DNA of 64,000 nt from Gluconobacter albidus (GTDB lineage: Bacteria; Pseudomonadota; Alphaproteobacteria; Acetobacterales; Acetobacteraceae). The stretch lies in contig NZ_BEWL01000013.1 of assembly GCF_002723915.1 (NCBI RefSeq), positions 1 through 64,000 on the forward strand, given 5' to 3'. This document shows positions 7,858 through 17,318 of the stretch, one piece after another; position 1 is the first letter of the stretch; the number at the start of each line of letters is the position of its first letter. Below the pieces are notes generated by a model. That model saw nothing but the letters and a program-made list of their open reading frames with translations. It did no database searches and had not been told where the DNA came from. The position numbers and the translations under genes are program-made.

Positions 7858-9396
7858 TCAGAGAGCGGCGTTGAACACCAGTCCCAGAACCGCAGCATCC
7901 TTGTAGCGGGTGGTTCCGCCAAGACGGTTGAAATACTGAAAGTCCGGCTGAAGCGTCAGACCATTCATGATGTGATAGCTGTAGAAGAATTCGTAAATGT
8001 TCTCATGGGACTGAATGCCGTGCGGAACACCGAAATTGGTGGATTGGAACGGCAGCCCATTATCAAACGACGCTTCCTGCTGAAGGGTCGCAGCCCGGCT
8101 GAAGTTCATCCACTGATACGCAATACCCCACGTATCCAGCGGACGCCCCCAAAGCTTTCCGGTATCAAGCAGAGAGCCGACCAGATGATGGTTCATCGCC
8201 GAGGTCTGGCCAGAGGCATAGGAATAGTATCCTGCCAGCATGAGGCCGTTCATCGGGCCATCCCCATGCCGGATCAGCATCTGATCCATCAGCACCCAGA
8301 CGGACGTCTGACCACTCTGATAGCGCGGACTCCGGCCACTCAACACCCAGGCCTGCCCAGAGCCGTCATCATACAGATCGTGATAGCGCGAATTGTCGTA
8401 CATGGCGCCAACCTTGTAATGGCCGATCAGCTTGTCCTTGCCGAACTCCGGAATCCAGCCCAGTTCAACCTCGGTAGAAAGCTTTCCAAGCCCGCTCTGC
8501 GCCCAGGACCAGCCGGAAATACCGCCATTATAGGAATGGGGAGACACGGCAAACAGCCCGCCCATCAGATAGAGATGCGGGTTCGGCATCAGACGCAGAA
8601 CCGTGCCCATATTGCCCGACGGCCAGTCACGTCCGCCATTGAGGTACTTGGTCGGCGTCACGTTTCCGCACATGGAAACGTTCGTGAAGCTGCAAAGCCA
8701 GGGGGAGTTGTTGAAGAACGTCCCCGTCGGGATCCACCCTGCCGCCAGATCCACCTTCCGGTTGAACCACGCTTTTTCCGCATAAGCCCAGACGAGATGC
8801 GCCACGACATTGCCACGCGCACCATAGATCTGTTGGGCCTGCGTGACATTATCCCCGATATCACCGCTCAGGTTCCGGCCATGCCCGTTGACCATGAGCG
8901 TATGCAGCCACAGATCCTTCGACCAGTCGCCACCCAGAATCTGGTGCCAGTCCAGATCAACCGTCACGCCGACCTGCCCGGCATTCGTCTCGGTCTGGTG
9001 ACGACCACCCGTCACATTGCCCATAAGACTTTCATACACATCCACCGCAACATAGATGCCATGCTTCTGGAGCCAGGGCTGTACCCCTCCCCAGGTCCCG
9101 AACATATGGGTCGTGCCGTAGGGCGCACCAAAGGACGGTGGTCCATAAGGAGACTGGAGAAAACCCGGAATGGTCGTGGACAGCGGAGGAACCGGCTGCG
9201 TCTCTGACCCCATGGGGGCAGGATTCGTCAGATCTTCCGAACTGGCCTTGCTCTTGCTGCTCTGCGCCTCAGCAGTACCAGACCCCATCGTCAGCACCCC
9301 CAGCCCGCAGGCGAAAGCGAACGACAGAGCGGAACCGGACCGACGATAAGCCGTACCAGCAGAAACCAACGTCAGGAATTTACTCACATGCCTCAA
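7858..9396 (-). CDS. oprB: OprB-family carbohydrate-selective porin
   Basis: A 512-residue outer-membrane protein. A Sec signal ends near residue 45 (GSGTAEAQ), followed by a Pro/Ser/Thr-rich stretch and then an OprB beta-barrel with many aromatic-terminated strands and a C-terminal hydrophobic strand ending in FNAAL. OprB porins let sugars and polyols reach periplasmic dehydrogenases, central to incomplete oxidation in acetic acid bacteria. The start codon is unusual: TTG 9396, eight bases after AAGGGG; a GTG three codons later is an alternative. No transport partner is adjacent. Confidence 0.88.
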   Translation of the reverse strand: MRHVSKFLTLVSAGTAYRRSGSALSFAFACGLGVLTMGSGTAEAQSSKSKASSEDLTNPAPMGSETQPVPPLSTTIPGFLQSPYGPPSFGAPYGTTHMFGTWGGVQPWLQKHGIYVAVDVYESLMGNVTGGRHQTETNAGQVGVTVDLDWHQILGGDWSKDLWLHTLMVNGHGRNLSGDIGDNVTQAQQIYGARGNVVAHLVWAYAEKAWFNRKVDLAAGWIPTGTFFNNSPWLCSFTNVSMCGNVTPTKYLNGGRDWPSGNMGTVLRLMPNPHLYLMGGLFAVSPHSYNGGISGWSWAQSGLGKLSTEVELGWIPEFGKDKLIGHYKVGAMYDNSRYHDLYDDGSGQAWVLSGRSPRYQSGQTSVWVLMDQMLIRHGDGPMNGLMLAGYYSYASGQTSAMNHHLVGSLLDTGKLWGRPLDTWGIAYQWMNFSRAATLQQEASFDNGLPFQSTNFGVPHGIQSHENIYEFFYSYHIMNGLTLQPDFQYFNRLGGTTRYKDAAVLGLVFNAAL

Positions 9397-9592
9397 ACCG
9401 ACATCCCCTTACAGAGCCAAAAAATGCGAAAGACAGGGATGCCATGATCGGCACCCTTAAGTAAAATTCACTTTACAGAAAGAGCTTTGTTGCAGGAAGG
9501 TACAAAACAGTGAGACAATTGAAACAATAAGACTTTATTTTATGAAATAAGATCACGTTTGTTTTCGTTACCCCTCCCATCTCGGAATCCTC

Positions 9593-10573
9593 ATGCAGCA
9601 TCCCTTCCCCGTTCCAGATGCCATTACCGTCAAAAACCTCCGGAAAACCTATACAGTCCGCGAAGGTGGAAGCTGGCGCGGGAAGACGCGCGAGATCGTG
9701 GCGCTGGACGGAATTTCCTTTTCCGTTCCCAAAGGCCAGATCGCCGGTTTCATCGGTCCGAACGGCGCGGGAAAATCGACGGCCATCAAAATCCTGTCCG
9801 GAATCCTGCGCCCCACCTCTGGCGAAGTGCAGGTCAACGGCCTTGTGCCCTGGACCAGCCGCGTCGCTCACGTGGCACGGATCGGGGTCGTCTTCGGTCA
9901 GCGCACCCAGCTCTGGTGGGATCTGTCGGTCGGTGAAGGTCTGGCGCTCCTGCGCGACATTTACGGCGTCGAGCCCGAACGCTTCGCCCGCAACCGCGCC
10001 CGTCTGGCCGATGCGCTTGATCTGGGCGAGATCATGGACCAGTCCGTCCGTCAGCTTTCGCTCGGACAGAGAATGCGCGCCGAAATCGCCGCTTCCCTCA
10101 TCCACGACCCCGACATTTTGATTCTCGATGAGCCCACCATCGGTCTGGACGCACCGTCCAAGCTCGCCGTCCGGGCATTTGTCCATGAACTCTGCCGGGA
10201 CCACGGCACGACCGTCCTGCTCACCACCCACGACATGCATGATATCGAGGCGCTGGCCGAACGCGTGATCGTCATCGGGCATGGCCGCATCCTCGCGGAC
10301 AGCCCGTTCGAGGATCTGCGCATGACAACCCTGTCCGAACGCATTCTCGAACTGGATTTTCACGGTACGCCACCCGAACTGGCGCTCCCGGCCGGAGCCG
10401 TCGAAACCGCCCGCGCGCCACACAGCCTCACCATCACGTTCGATCCGCGCCAGATTCCGGCCCCCGCCCTTGTCGCCCATGTGGGACATCTGCCCGGACT
10501 GGACGATCTGAGGATCAGCCGCCCCTCAATCGACGAGATCATCACACGCTTTTATGCGGACCACGCCGCATGA
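9593..10573 (+). CDS. ABC-2-type transporter ATP-binding protein
   Basis: A 326-residue ATPase. Walker A GPNGAGKST lies near residue 55, an LSLGQRMRAE signature near 155, and Walker B ILILDEPTIGLD near 175. A C-terminal extension of about 90 residues is typical of the COG4586 group (DUF990-linked exporters). The gene overlaps the next by four bases and forms an operon with two dissimilar permeases. The presumed product is a heterodimeric-permease exporter; substrates of this group are unknown. Confidence 0.9.
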   Translation: MQHPFPVPDAITVKNLRKTYTVREGGSWRGKTREIVALDGISFSVPKGQIAGFIGPNGAGKSTAIKILSGILRPTSGEVQVNGLVPWTSRVAHVARIGVVFGQRTQLWWDLSVGEGLALLRDIYGVEPERFARNRARLADALDLGEIMDQSVRQLSLGQRMRAEIAASLIHDPDILILDEPTIGLDAPSKLAVRAFVHELCRDHGTTVLLTTHDMHDIEALAERVIVIGHGRILADSPFEDLRMTTLSERILELDFHGTPPELALPAGAVETARAPHSLTITFDPRQIPAPALVAHVGHLPGLDDLRISRPSIDEIITRFYADHAA

Positions 10574-11394
10574 CGCTCCGCCCCTATCTCACGGCCTTCG
10601 GGCTGCAATGGAAGATCGGTCTGCGATACCGTATCGCGGTCGTGGCCGGACTGGTGGCGCAGATGTGGTTCGGCGCCGTGACATTGATGGCCTATGCCTC
10701 TGTTTACCACGCAGCCCCCGACGTCCAGGCCCCGCTCTCGCTGCGACAGGCCATGACCTACACCTGGATTCAGCAGTCCCTCTTCACGCTTTTACCGCTG
10801 GGCTGCCTGCCCGCTGTCGGAGACGCCGCCAAAACAGGCGCGATCGTCTATGATCTGCTGCGCCCGGTCGATATGTGGCACTGGTGGCTGTCGGCCACTC
10901 TGGCGCGTCTGCTGGGCAATGCCGTACCCCGTGCAGTCCTGCTGGCCTGCGTGGCGGGTCCACTGGCCATGCTGGTCGGTCTCGGCGCATGGAGCCTCGC
11001 GCCACCAGCGGATCTGACAGCAGCAGTTCTGTCGCTGCTCTCCATCACGCTCGGCGCACTGCTCTCGGCCACCATCGTCATGTGGTGGAATATCCTGACG
11101 GCCCGCACGCTTTCGCCTCTCGGCAGCTACGCCGTCGGCACGCCGCTGGCCGTACTGCTGTCGGGAATGCTCCTGCCGCTGCCGCTCTATCCCGACTGGA
11201 TCCGTCCCTTCCTGCTCGCACAACCCTTTGCCGGAATTACCGACATTCCCATCCGGATCTATCTGGGCACACCCATTCCGGGCGGCGTCGCAACCGGACT
11301 GGGTCTTCAGCTTTTCTGGCTGACCACCCTGACCCTGCTCGGACGCCTGTGGATGCGCCAGACAGTCAACCGGCTGGAGGTGCAGGGTGCCTGA
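10570..11394 (+). CDS. ABC-2-type permease, COG4587-like
   Basis: A 274-residue membrane protein with about six hydrophobic helices. It fits the first permease of the DUF990-type ABC-2 system. The segment AKTGAIVYDLLRPVDMWHWW near residue 90 is the conserved loop of the family. It overlaps both neighbours by a few bases, implying tight translational coupling. It probably pairs with the next gene to form the channel. Confidence 0.85.
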   Translation: MTLRPYLTAFGLQWKIGLRYRIAVVAGLVAQMWFGAVTLMAYASVYHAAPDVQAPLSLRQAMTYTWIQQSLFTLLPLGCLPAVGDAAKTGAIVYDLLRPVDMWHWWLSATLARLLGNAVPRAVLLACVAGPLAMLVGLGAWSLAPPADLTAAVLSLLSITLGALLSATIVMWWNILTARTLSPLGSYAVGTPLAVLLSGMLLPLPLYPDWIRPFLLAQPFAGITDIPIRIYLGTPIPGGVATGLGLQLFWLTTLTLLGRLWMRQTVNRLEVQGA

Positions 11395-12220
11395 AACGAT
11401 GCCATCTCCGACCCGCACGCTCAGCGCCCTTGGTCTCTACCGCCGCATGGCGGGCGCTTCGATCGTCGCACAACTCCGCTACCCCGGCACATTCGCCATT
11501 CAGGCCATCGGGAATTTCGTCACGACCCTGCTCGGCTTCTTCGGCATCTGGAGCCTCTTTCGCCGCTTCGGCAGTATCGCAGGCTGGGATATCGGTACGG
11601 TCGCCGTTCTTTATGGCCTTGTGAACGTGGCCTTTGCGGTGGCTGAAACCTTGGGACGCGGCTTCGAGGTCTTTGGTGGCGAATATGTCCGTACAGGTAG
11701 CTTCGACCGCCTGCTCCTGCGGCCACGCTCGACCCTGCTTCTGCTTCTGGGCCACGAACTGCGCCTGCGCCCCATTGGACGTTTCCTTCAGGGCGCGTTC
11801 GTTCTCATCGCGGGATTATGGCTTGCGCCTCATGTCCAGTGGAGCGCCGTTCTGGTTCTGCCACTCGCCATCGCAGGCGGAGCAGCCATGTTCCTTGGCG
11901 TCCTGATCGGACAGGCCGCGCTGTGCTTCATCACGGTCGAGGGGCTGGAAGTCGTGAACGTCCTGACTTACGGCGGCGTCGAGGCTGGACAGTATCCGCT
12001 GACCATGTTCGGACGCTGGCTCCGGCGGTTCATCACTTTTGTCCTACCGCTCGCTGCCGTCTGCTACTATCCCGCCCTGTTCAGCCTCAACCATCCCGAC
12101 CCGCTGGGCATGCCGACATGGGTCGGCAGCCTCTCGCCACTGGCAGGTTTTGCCTTTCTGGGCGTCATGGTCCTGATCTGGCACCGGGCCGTTGCCGGAT
12201 ATGTTTCCAGCGGAAGCTGA
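11387..12220 (+). CDS. ABC-2-type permease, COG3694-like
   Basis: A 277-residue permease, third gene of the exporter operon. It has about six membrane segments and the family loop EYVRTGSFDRLLLRPRSTLL near residue 105, which parallels the loop in the preceding permease. GTG 11387 lies six bases after GGAGG and overlaps the previous stop; ATG 11399 is the alternative. Function is as for its partner: export of an unknown substrate. Confidence 0.85.
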   Translation: MPETMPSPTRTLSALGLYRRMAGASIVAQLRYPGTFAIQAIGNFVTTLLGFFGIWSLFRRFGSIAGWDIGTVAVLYGLVNVAFAVAETLGRGFEVFGGEYVRTGSFDRLLLRPRSTLLLLLGHELRLRPIGRFLQGAFVLIAGLWLAPHVQWSAVLVLPLAIAGGAAMFLGVLIGQAALCFITVEGLEVVNVLTYGGVEAGQYPLTMFGRWLRRFITFVLPLAAVCYYPALFSLNHPDPLGMPTWVGSLSPLAGFAFLGVMVLIWHRAVAGYVSSGS

Positions 12221-12229
12221 CGACGGGGT

Positions 12230-12634
12230 TTAAGACCCGGCCCCCATCAGCGACACATGTGCGGCAATAATCTTCCATCCATCCGGCGTGCGGAACCAGG
12301 TCTGGCTCTGACGCCCGATCTTCTCAGCCCCGATGCGCCGGAACTCCAGATCCACCGTCGCCACATCCTGCCCGACAGCCGTAACGACACGCCGCAGAAC
12401 CTCCCGCGGCGGCGATCCTCCCGTCCGCGCCCGGCGGAAGGCCTGGATTTCTTCGAACCCGTAAAGGTTCTCCCTCACACCGTAACGAACCGTTTCCGCG
12501 CCGTCGTAAAAAAGAGCATCCAGTTCATGCAGGATGTTCTCGCCCAGCGCCTTTTCATAGCGGTCGGACATCGCAGTCACGTCTGCAAGAACCTGAGGAT
12601 CATTCAGCGAGGGAAAAGGATTCAGCGTCATCAT
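12230..12634 (-). CDS. hpxZ: HpxZ/AtzH-like protein (SnoaL-like fold)
   Basis: A 134-residue protein resembling the AtzH/HpxZ (DUF3225) family, small alpha+beta-barrel proteins linked to oxalurate or amide catabolism. The C-terminal strand pattern RQSQTWFRTPDGWKIIAAHV is the family hallmark. In other genomes it neighbours an amidase such as HpxW/AtzF; no amidase is near here. It is convergent with the ABC operon and divergent from the RND pump. Two ATG codons (12634 and 12631) both sit within range of GGAG. Its biochemical role is not clear even in the family. Confidence 0.75.
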   Translation of the reverse strand: MMTLNPFPSLNDPQVLADVTAMSDRYEKALGENILHELDALFYDGAETVRYGVRENLYGFEEIQAFRRARTGGSPPREVLRRVVTAVGQDVATVDLEFRRIGAEKIGRQSQTWFRTPDGWKIIAAHVSLMGAGS

Positions 12635-12908
12635 TCGTCTCCGGCAAGACTTTCGGGAAGGGCTTTCACTTACGAAAAAGACATAGCATTCTTCAAAAAA
12701 TCACCATCTCGTGAATTTTCGAAACGTAACGAGATCTGTACCATTTTTCGTAAATACTGATTCCTCTCCCCAAATCATAAAAAAAAATTAATGGATTTTG
12801 AAAAGTAAAAAAAACTCCATAAACCACGATTTAAAAGACGTTGTATTTCATCCCACCTATTGTCCCGGTTTCCCTTCCTTGCTCAAAATCTGTTGGGAAC
12901 CGAGCTGA

Positions 12909-15900
12909 ATGAATGCCATCGTCGTCACCGCGCTAAGGCGACCGCTCACCTTTGTCGTCCTGTCGATCATGATCGTGCTGCTTGGCGTGATGTCGATCTT
13001 CAAGACGCCAACCGATGTTTTTCCAAACATCAAGGTTCCGGTAGTCGCGGCAATCTGGACTTACCCGGGACTTCTGCCCCAGGAATTTGCCGGTCGTATC
13101 ACCTATAACTTCGAACTGGCCGTTACCACGACCGTTCAGAACATCGAGCACATGGAGTCCAGCTCCTATTACGGCCGCTCGATCGTCAATATCTATTTCC
13201 AGCCCGGAACATCGGTCGGTACCGCCGAAGCCGAAGTATCGGCCATCGCACAGACCGTGCTGCTCGGGCTCCCGCCCAAAGTCCCGGCGCCGATGATCGT
13301 GGCCCTGAACCCGTCACAGGTTCCGGTCATTGCCCTTCAGATGACGTCTGACAAACAGACGCCCTCCGATCTCTTCAAGCTCGGTGTCATTCGGGTTCGT
13401 CCGCTCCTTGCCACGGTTCCCGGCGCCATCGTCGCCCATCCTTACGGCGGCATGGACAGCTTCGTCATGGTCTCCCTGGACCAGAAGCAGCTTCAGGCCC
13501 ACCACCTCTCCGCCGCAGACGTTCAGGCAGCCCTGACCGCCCAGAACATCGTTCTGCCGGCAGGCGATCAGAAGATCGACGCAACGGACTGGATGGTCCA
13601 GACCAACGCCGCCCCGGAATCCATGGACGATATCGCCAATATTCCGGTCAAGCGGGTTGGCAATGCGGTCATTTATGTGCGCGATGTGGCGTCAGTCTAT
13701 CGCGGCGGCCATCCTCAGACGAACCTCGTTCTGGTCAAAGGCCGCCAGGGCGTCGAGATGATCACCCAGAAGGGCGGTACGGCCTCCACGCTCGATGTGG
13801 TCGCGGCCACCAAGGCCCTGCTCCCGCGCCTGAAAGCAATCCTGCCTCCTGACGTCCATATCTCCATCCTGTCCGACGCCTCCATCATGGTGAAGGATCA
13901 GATCAAGGATGTGGTTCAGGAAATGATCACCGCGTCGTTCCTGACCGGTATCGTGGTTCTGCTCTTCCTCGGCTCCTGGCGCTCCACGGTCATCATCGCG
14001 ACCTCAATTCCGCTCGCCATCCTGTGCTCGATCATAGCCCTTGGATGGGCCGGCCAGTCGATCAACGTCATGACGCTCGGTGGTCTGGCCCTTGCAGTCG
14101 GCATCCTCGTCGATGATGCCACGGTGATGATCGAGAACATCGACGTTCACCTCGAAATGGGCAAGGATCTCGAAACCGCCATTATTGATGCGGCAAACCA
14201 GATCGTCATCGCGACTTTCGTCTCCACGACCTGCATCTGCATCGTCTGGCTGCCGCTGTTCGAACTGGATGGCGTCGCAGGCTACCTCTTTATGCCGATG
14301 GCGCTTGCCATCATGTTCGCGATGATCGCGTCCTTCATCCTGTCACGGACCCTCGTTCCGACCATGGCGAAGTACCTTCTCGCAGGCCATGTGCATCACC
14401 CCGTCGGCGCACCTGGCCCCGATGAAGACCCGCACGGTATCCATGACTCTGCGATCGACATCCCGAACCCGCATGCGACCCAGCGTCCGCCATCGGGCTT
14501 CTTCAGCCGCTTCCAGAAAGGTTTCGAAGCACGTTTCACCAGCTTCCGTGAAGGATACAACACGATCCTCACACGCTGCGTGGCACGCCGTGGCGCCTTT
14601 GTCGGCATCTTCATGGTGCTCTCCATTGCGTCCATGGGGCTCTATTTCGTCGCAGGGCGGGACTTCTTCCCCGAAGTGAAATCCGATGCCCTTCAGATGC
14701 ACATGCGCGCCCCGCTCGGAACGCGTATTGAAGTTGCAGGCCGCATCGCCGCCCTCGTGGATGACCGCATCAACCAACTTCTGCCGGGCAAAATCGAGAA
14801 CATCATCTCGAACTGCGGCCTTCCCGAAGGACCGCATAACCAGGCCTTCATCCCGACCCCGTCCATCGGGACCCAGGACTGCGACCTGACGATCGCACTG
14901 AAGAACGCTGAATCCCCCGTCTGGGATTACCGTGCCCTCCTGCGCAAAGATCTTTCCAAGCGCTTCCCGGGAACGGTCTTCACCTTCCAGCCTGCGGATC
15001 TGACGAACAAGATCCTGAACTTCGGTTCCGCCGCCCCCATCGACATCCAGCTCTCTGGCCCGGATGCCATGGAAAACTACAACTACGCCAAGCACCTGAT
15101 CGGGCTGATCCGCCAGATCCCGGGCACGGCAGACGTGAACATCCAGCAGACGATGTCCACACCAACGCTGATGGTGAATGGCAACCGAACCTTCAGTCAG
15201 GCAACTGGCGTGACGGAAGCCGATCTTGCAACCAACGAACTGCTGACGCTTGCCGGCTCCGGCGTCGTCGATCCGCAGTTCTGGCTCGACCCTGTCGACA
15301 ACGTCACCTTCCCGCTCAACGTCTACACGTCACAGGACCAGCTCACCCATCTCAACGACCTGCTGACCATTCCGGTGGACAAGGGAGACGGCGATCCCAA
15401 CGACAAGACCCAGCTTCTGGGCGCGATTGCCAATGTCGTGGCAGCCGGCACCCCAGGCGAAGTCTCGCACTACAACTCGATGTCCGAAATCGACATCTAT
15501 GTGAACATCGAAGGCACCGATATGGGCTCCGTGCTGGACCAGGTGCGTCAGGTCGTCGCCCACGACGATCATAACAAACCGACCTCCGCCGAAGTCGATA
15601 TCCACGGTCAGGCCACAACGATGGCAAGCGCCTACAAGCAGCTCATCATCGGTCTCGCGATCTCGATCGTCCTGATCTATCTGCTGATCGTGGTGAACTT
15701 CCAGTCCTGGCTGGATCCGTTCATCATCATCACAGCCCTTCCGGGCGCACTCGGCGGCATCGCATGGGCCCTGTTCCTCACACAGACACGCCTGTCCGTC
15801 CCGGCCCTGACAGGCGCAATCATGTGCATGGGCACCGCAACCGCGAACTCGATCCTCGTGGTGTCCTTTGCCCGTGAGCGCCTCGAAATCCACGGCGATG

Positions 15901-16133
15901 CGCTTAAAGCCGCTATCGAAGCCGGTTATGGCCGCATCCGCCCGGTCATCATGACCGCTCTGGCCATGGTCGTGGGCATGATCCCGATGGCGACATCGAA
16001 CTCGACCAACGCGCCTCTCGGCCGCGCCGTAATTGGTGGCCTGATCGTCGCAACGATCTCGACCCTCCTCTTTGTTCCCTGCGTCTACGCAATCCTCCAC
16101 AACCGCACATCGCGTCAGAAGGAAATCGCCTGA
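12909..16133 (+). CDS. RND efflux pump permease subunit (HAE1-like)
   Basis: A 1074-residue inner-membrane antiporter. TM1 is followed by the DVFPNIKVPVV turn. The TM4 acidic pair is present in GILVDDATVMIENI near residue 400, and the second half restarts near residue 535. In TM10 the Lys that AcrB carries in GLSAKNAILIVEFAK is replaced: this protein reads GTATANSILVVSFAR, so proton coupling must be arranged differently or use another residue. It is the first gene of a permease-adaptor-outer membrane factor operon and overlaps the adaptor start (TGATG). No TetR or two-component regulator lies beside it. Substrates are unknown. Confidence 0.93.
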   Translation: MNAIVVTALRRPLTFVVLSIMIVLLGVMSIFKTPTDVFPNIKVPVVAAIWTYPGLLPQEFAGRITYNFELAVTTTVQNIEHMESSSYYGRSIVNIYFQPGTSVGTAEAEVSAIAQTVLLGLPPKVPAPMIVALNPSQVPVIALQMTSDKQTPSDLFKLGVIRVRPLLATVPGAIVAHPYGGMDSFVMVSLDQKQLQAHHLSAADVQAALTAQNIVLPAGDQKIDATDWMVQTNAAPESMDDIANIPVKRVGNAVIYVRDVASVYRGGHPQTNLVLVKGRQGVEMITQKGGTASTLDVVAATKALLPRLKAILPPDVHISILSDASIMVKDQIKDVVQEMITASFLTGIVVLLFLGSWRSTVIIATSIPLAILCSIIALGWAGQSINVMTLGGLALAVGILVDDATVMIENIDVHLEMGKDLETAIIDAANQIVIATFVSTTCICIVWLPLFELDGVAGYLFMPMALAIMFAMIASFILSRTLVPTMAKYLLAGHVHHPVGAPGPDEDPHGIHDSAIDIPNPHATQRPPSGFFSRFQKGFEARFTSFREGYNTILTRCVARRGAFVGIFMVLSIASMGLYFVAGRDFFPEVKSDALQMHMRAPLGTRIEVAGRIAALVDDRINQLLPGKIENIISNCGLPEGPHNQAFIPTPSIGTQDCDLTIALKNAESPVWDYRALLRKDLSKRFPGTVFTFQPADLTNKILNFGSAAPIDIQLSGPDAMENYNYAKHLIGLIRQIPGTADVNIQQTMSTPTLMVNGNRTFSQATGVTEADLATNELLTLAGSGVVDPQFWLDPVDNVTFPLNVYTSQDQLTHLNDLLTIPVDKGDGDPNDKTQLLGAIANVVAAGTPGEVSHYNSMSEIDIYVNIEGTDMGSVLDQVRQVVAHDDHNKPTSAEVDIHGQATTMASAYKQLIIGLAISIVLIYLLIVVNFQSWLDPFIIITALPGALGGIAWALFLTQTRLSVPALTGAIMCMGTATANSILVVSFARERLEIHGDALKAAIEAGYGRIRPVIMTALAMVVGMIPMATSNSTNAPLGRAVIGGLIVATISTLLFVPCVYAILHNRTSRQKEIA

Positions 16134-17317
16134 TGGCTACCTCCCCCAAACTCATCGCCGCTGCGGGAGGGTGCCTCCTCGCGCTCTATGTCGGCTATAT
16201 CGTCGTGGACCGCATTCATGTCTCTACCGCCCTCGCGGCCGAGACCAGGGAAAATGCTCTTCCCGACGTTGCCGTCGTCAAGCCGATCCAGTCACCCAAG
16301 AAGGTCGCCCTGACGCTGCCTGGCAATATCGACGCCTGGTATCAGGCGCCGATCTATCCGCAGGTCTCGGGCTACGTGAAGATGTGGTACAAGGACTACG
16401 GTGCCCGCGTGAAACAGGGCGACGTTCTGGCCGAGATCAACGCCCCGGCGCTGGACGCACAATACGCACAGGCGAAAGCCGACCTTGCGTCGATCATGGC
16501 CAAATACAACCTGTCCAATGTCACGCTCCAGCGCTGGCAGGCCATGGGTCGCTCACAGTCCGTCTCGGGGCAGTCCGTCTCAGTCGCACAGGCTGACCAG
16601 CAGTCCGCCAAGGCGCAGGTCGAAGCCGCCGAGCGGAACGTTGCGCATTTCGAGGCGCTCGAACGCTTCAAGACGATCGTCGCCCCCTTCGATGGCATCG
16701 TAACCTCCCGTGACATCAATGTCGGCGACTACGTCCATGACGGTGGTGGCAACCTCAACGCTGCGGGTGCGGCCTCCGAACTCTTCACCGTCGCAGACGT
16801 GCACAAGCTACGCCTGTTCGTTTCTGTGCCTGAAGTCTTCCAGTATGTCCTCAAACCGGACATCACGGCCGAAGTCACCGTCCCACAGTTCAAAGACCGC
16901 AAGTTCACGGCGAACTTTCTGACGACGGCGCGCGGCTATGATCCGAACACCCGGACCTCCACCACGGAATTCGAGATGGACAACCCGAACGAAGTCCTGT
17001 GGCCCGGCACCTTTGCTTCGGTGGAACTCAAGGCAAACAACGAGAATGCCCATCTCTACGAAGTGCCCACGAGTGCTCTGGTCTTTCAGGAGAAGGGCAT
17101 GCAGCTCGCCGTGGTCCGGGACGACAACACGGTCCATTTCCAGAACGTGACGGTCGGACGCATGGCCGATACGGCAACGGAAATTCAGGCTGGCATCGGC
17201 CCGAACGACCGCGTGATTGCCAACCCTCCAGCGGACGTACTCGAAGGCGACAAGGTTAACGTGACGGTACCGCAGCGCGGCTACAACCAGTCCGGCTTTG
17301 GAAAAGAGAACGAGTAA
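16133..17317 (+). CDS. RND periplasmic adaptor (membrane fusion protein)
   Basis: A 394-residue adaptor with an N-terminal membrane anchor. The lipoyl half-motif YPQVSGYVKMWYKDYGARVKQG is near residue 85, followed by an alpha-helical hairpin around 110-160 and a second lipoyl half (FKTIVAPFDGIVTSRDINVGD) near 180. A beta-barrel and membrane-proximal domain complete it. It bridges the permease and the outer-membrane factor. The start overlaps the permease stop. A conserved hairpin length of about 60 residues suggests a TolC-type partner, and the next gene provides one. Confidence 0.92.
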   Translation: MATSPKLIAAAGGCLLALYVGYIVVDRIHVSTALAAETRENALPDVAVVKPIQSPKKVALTLPGNIDAWYQAPIYPQVSGYVKMWYKDYGARVKQGDVLAEINAPALDAQYAQAKADLASIMAKYNLSNVTLQRWQAMGRSQSVSGQSVSVAQADQQSAKAQVEAAERNVAHFEALERFKTIVAPFDGIVTSRDINVGDYVHDGGGNLNAAGAASELFTVADVHKLRLFVSVPEVFQYVLKPDITAEVTVPQFKDRKFTANFLTTARGYDPNTRTSTTEFEMDNPNEVLWPGTFASVELKANNENAHLYEVPTSALVFQEKGMQLAVVRDDNTVHFQNVTVGRMADTATEIQAGIGPNDRVIANPPADVLEGDKVNVTVPQRGYNQSGFGKENE

Positions 17318-17318
17318 G

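Noticed and set aside
7972-9207. 411-codon plus-strand open frame
   Set aside because: It lies entirely antisense to the OprB gene, shows no domain, signal or ribosome site, and has the Arg/His/Pro-rich composition of a shadow frame.
9473-10489. 338-codon minus-strand open frame
   Set aside because: Antisense to the ABC ATPase gene, which has all nucleotide-binding motifs.
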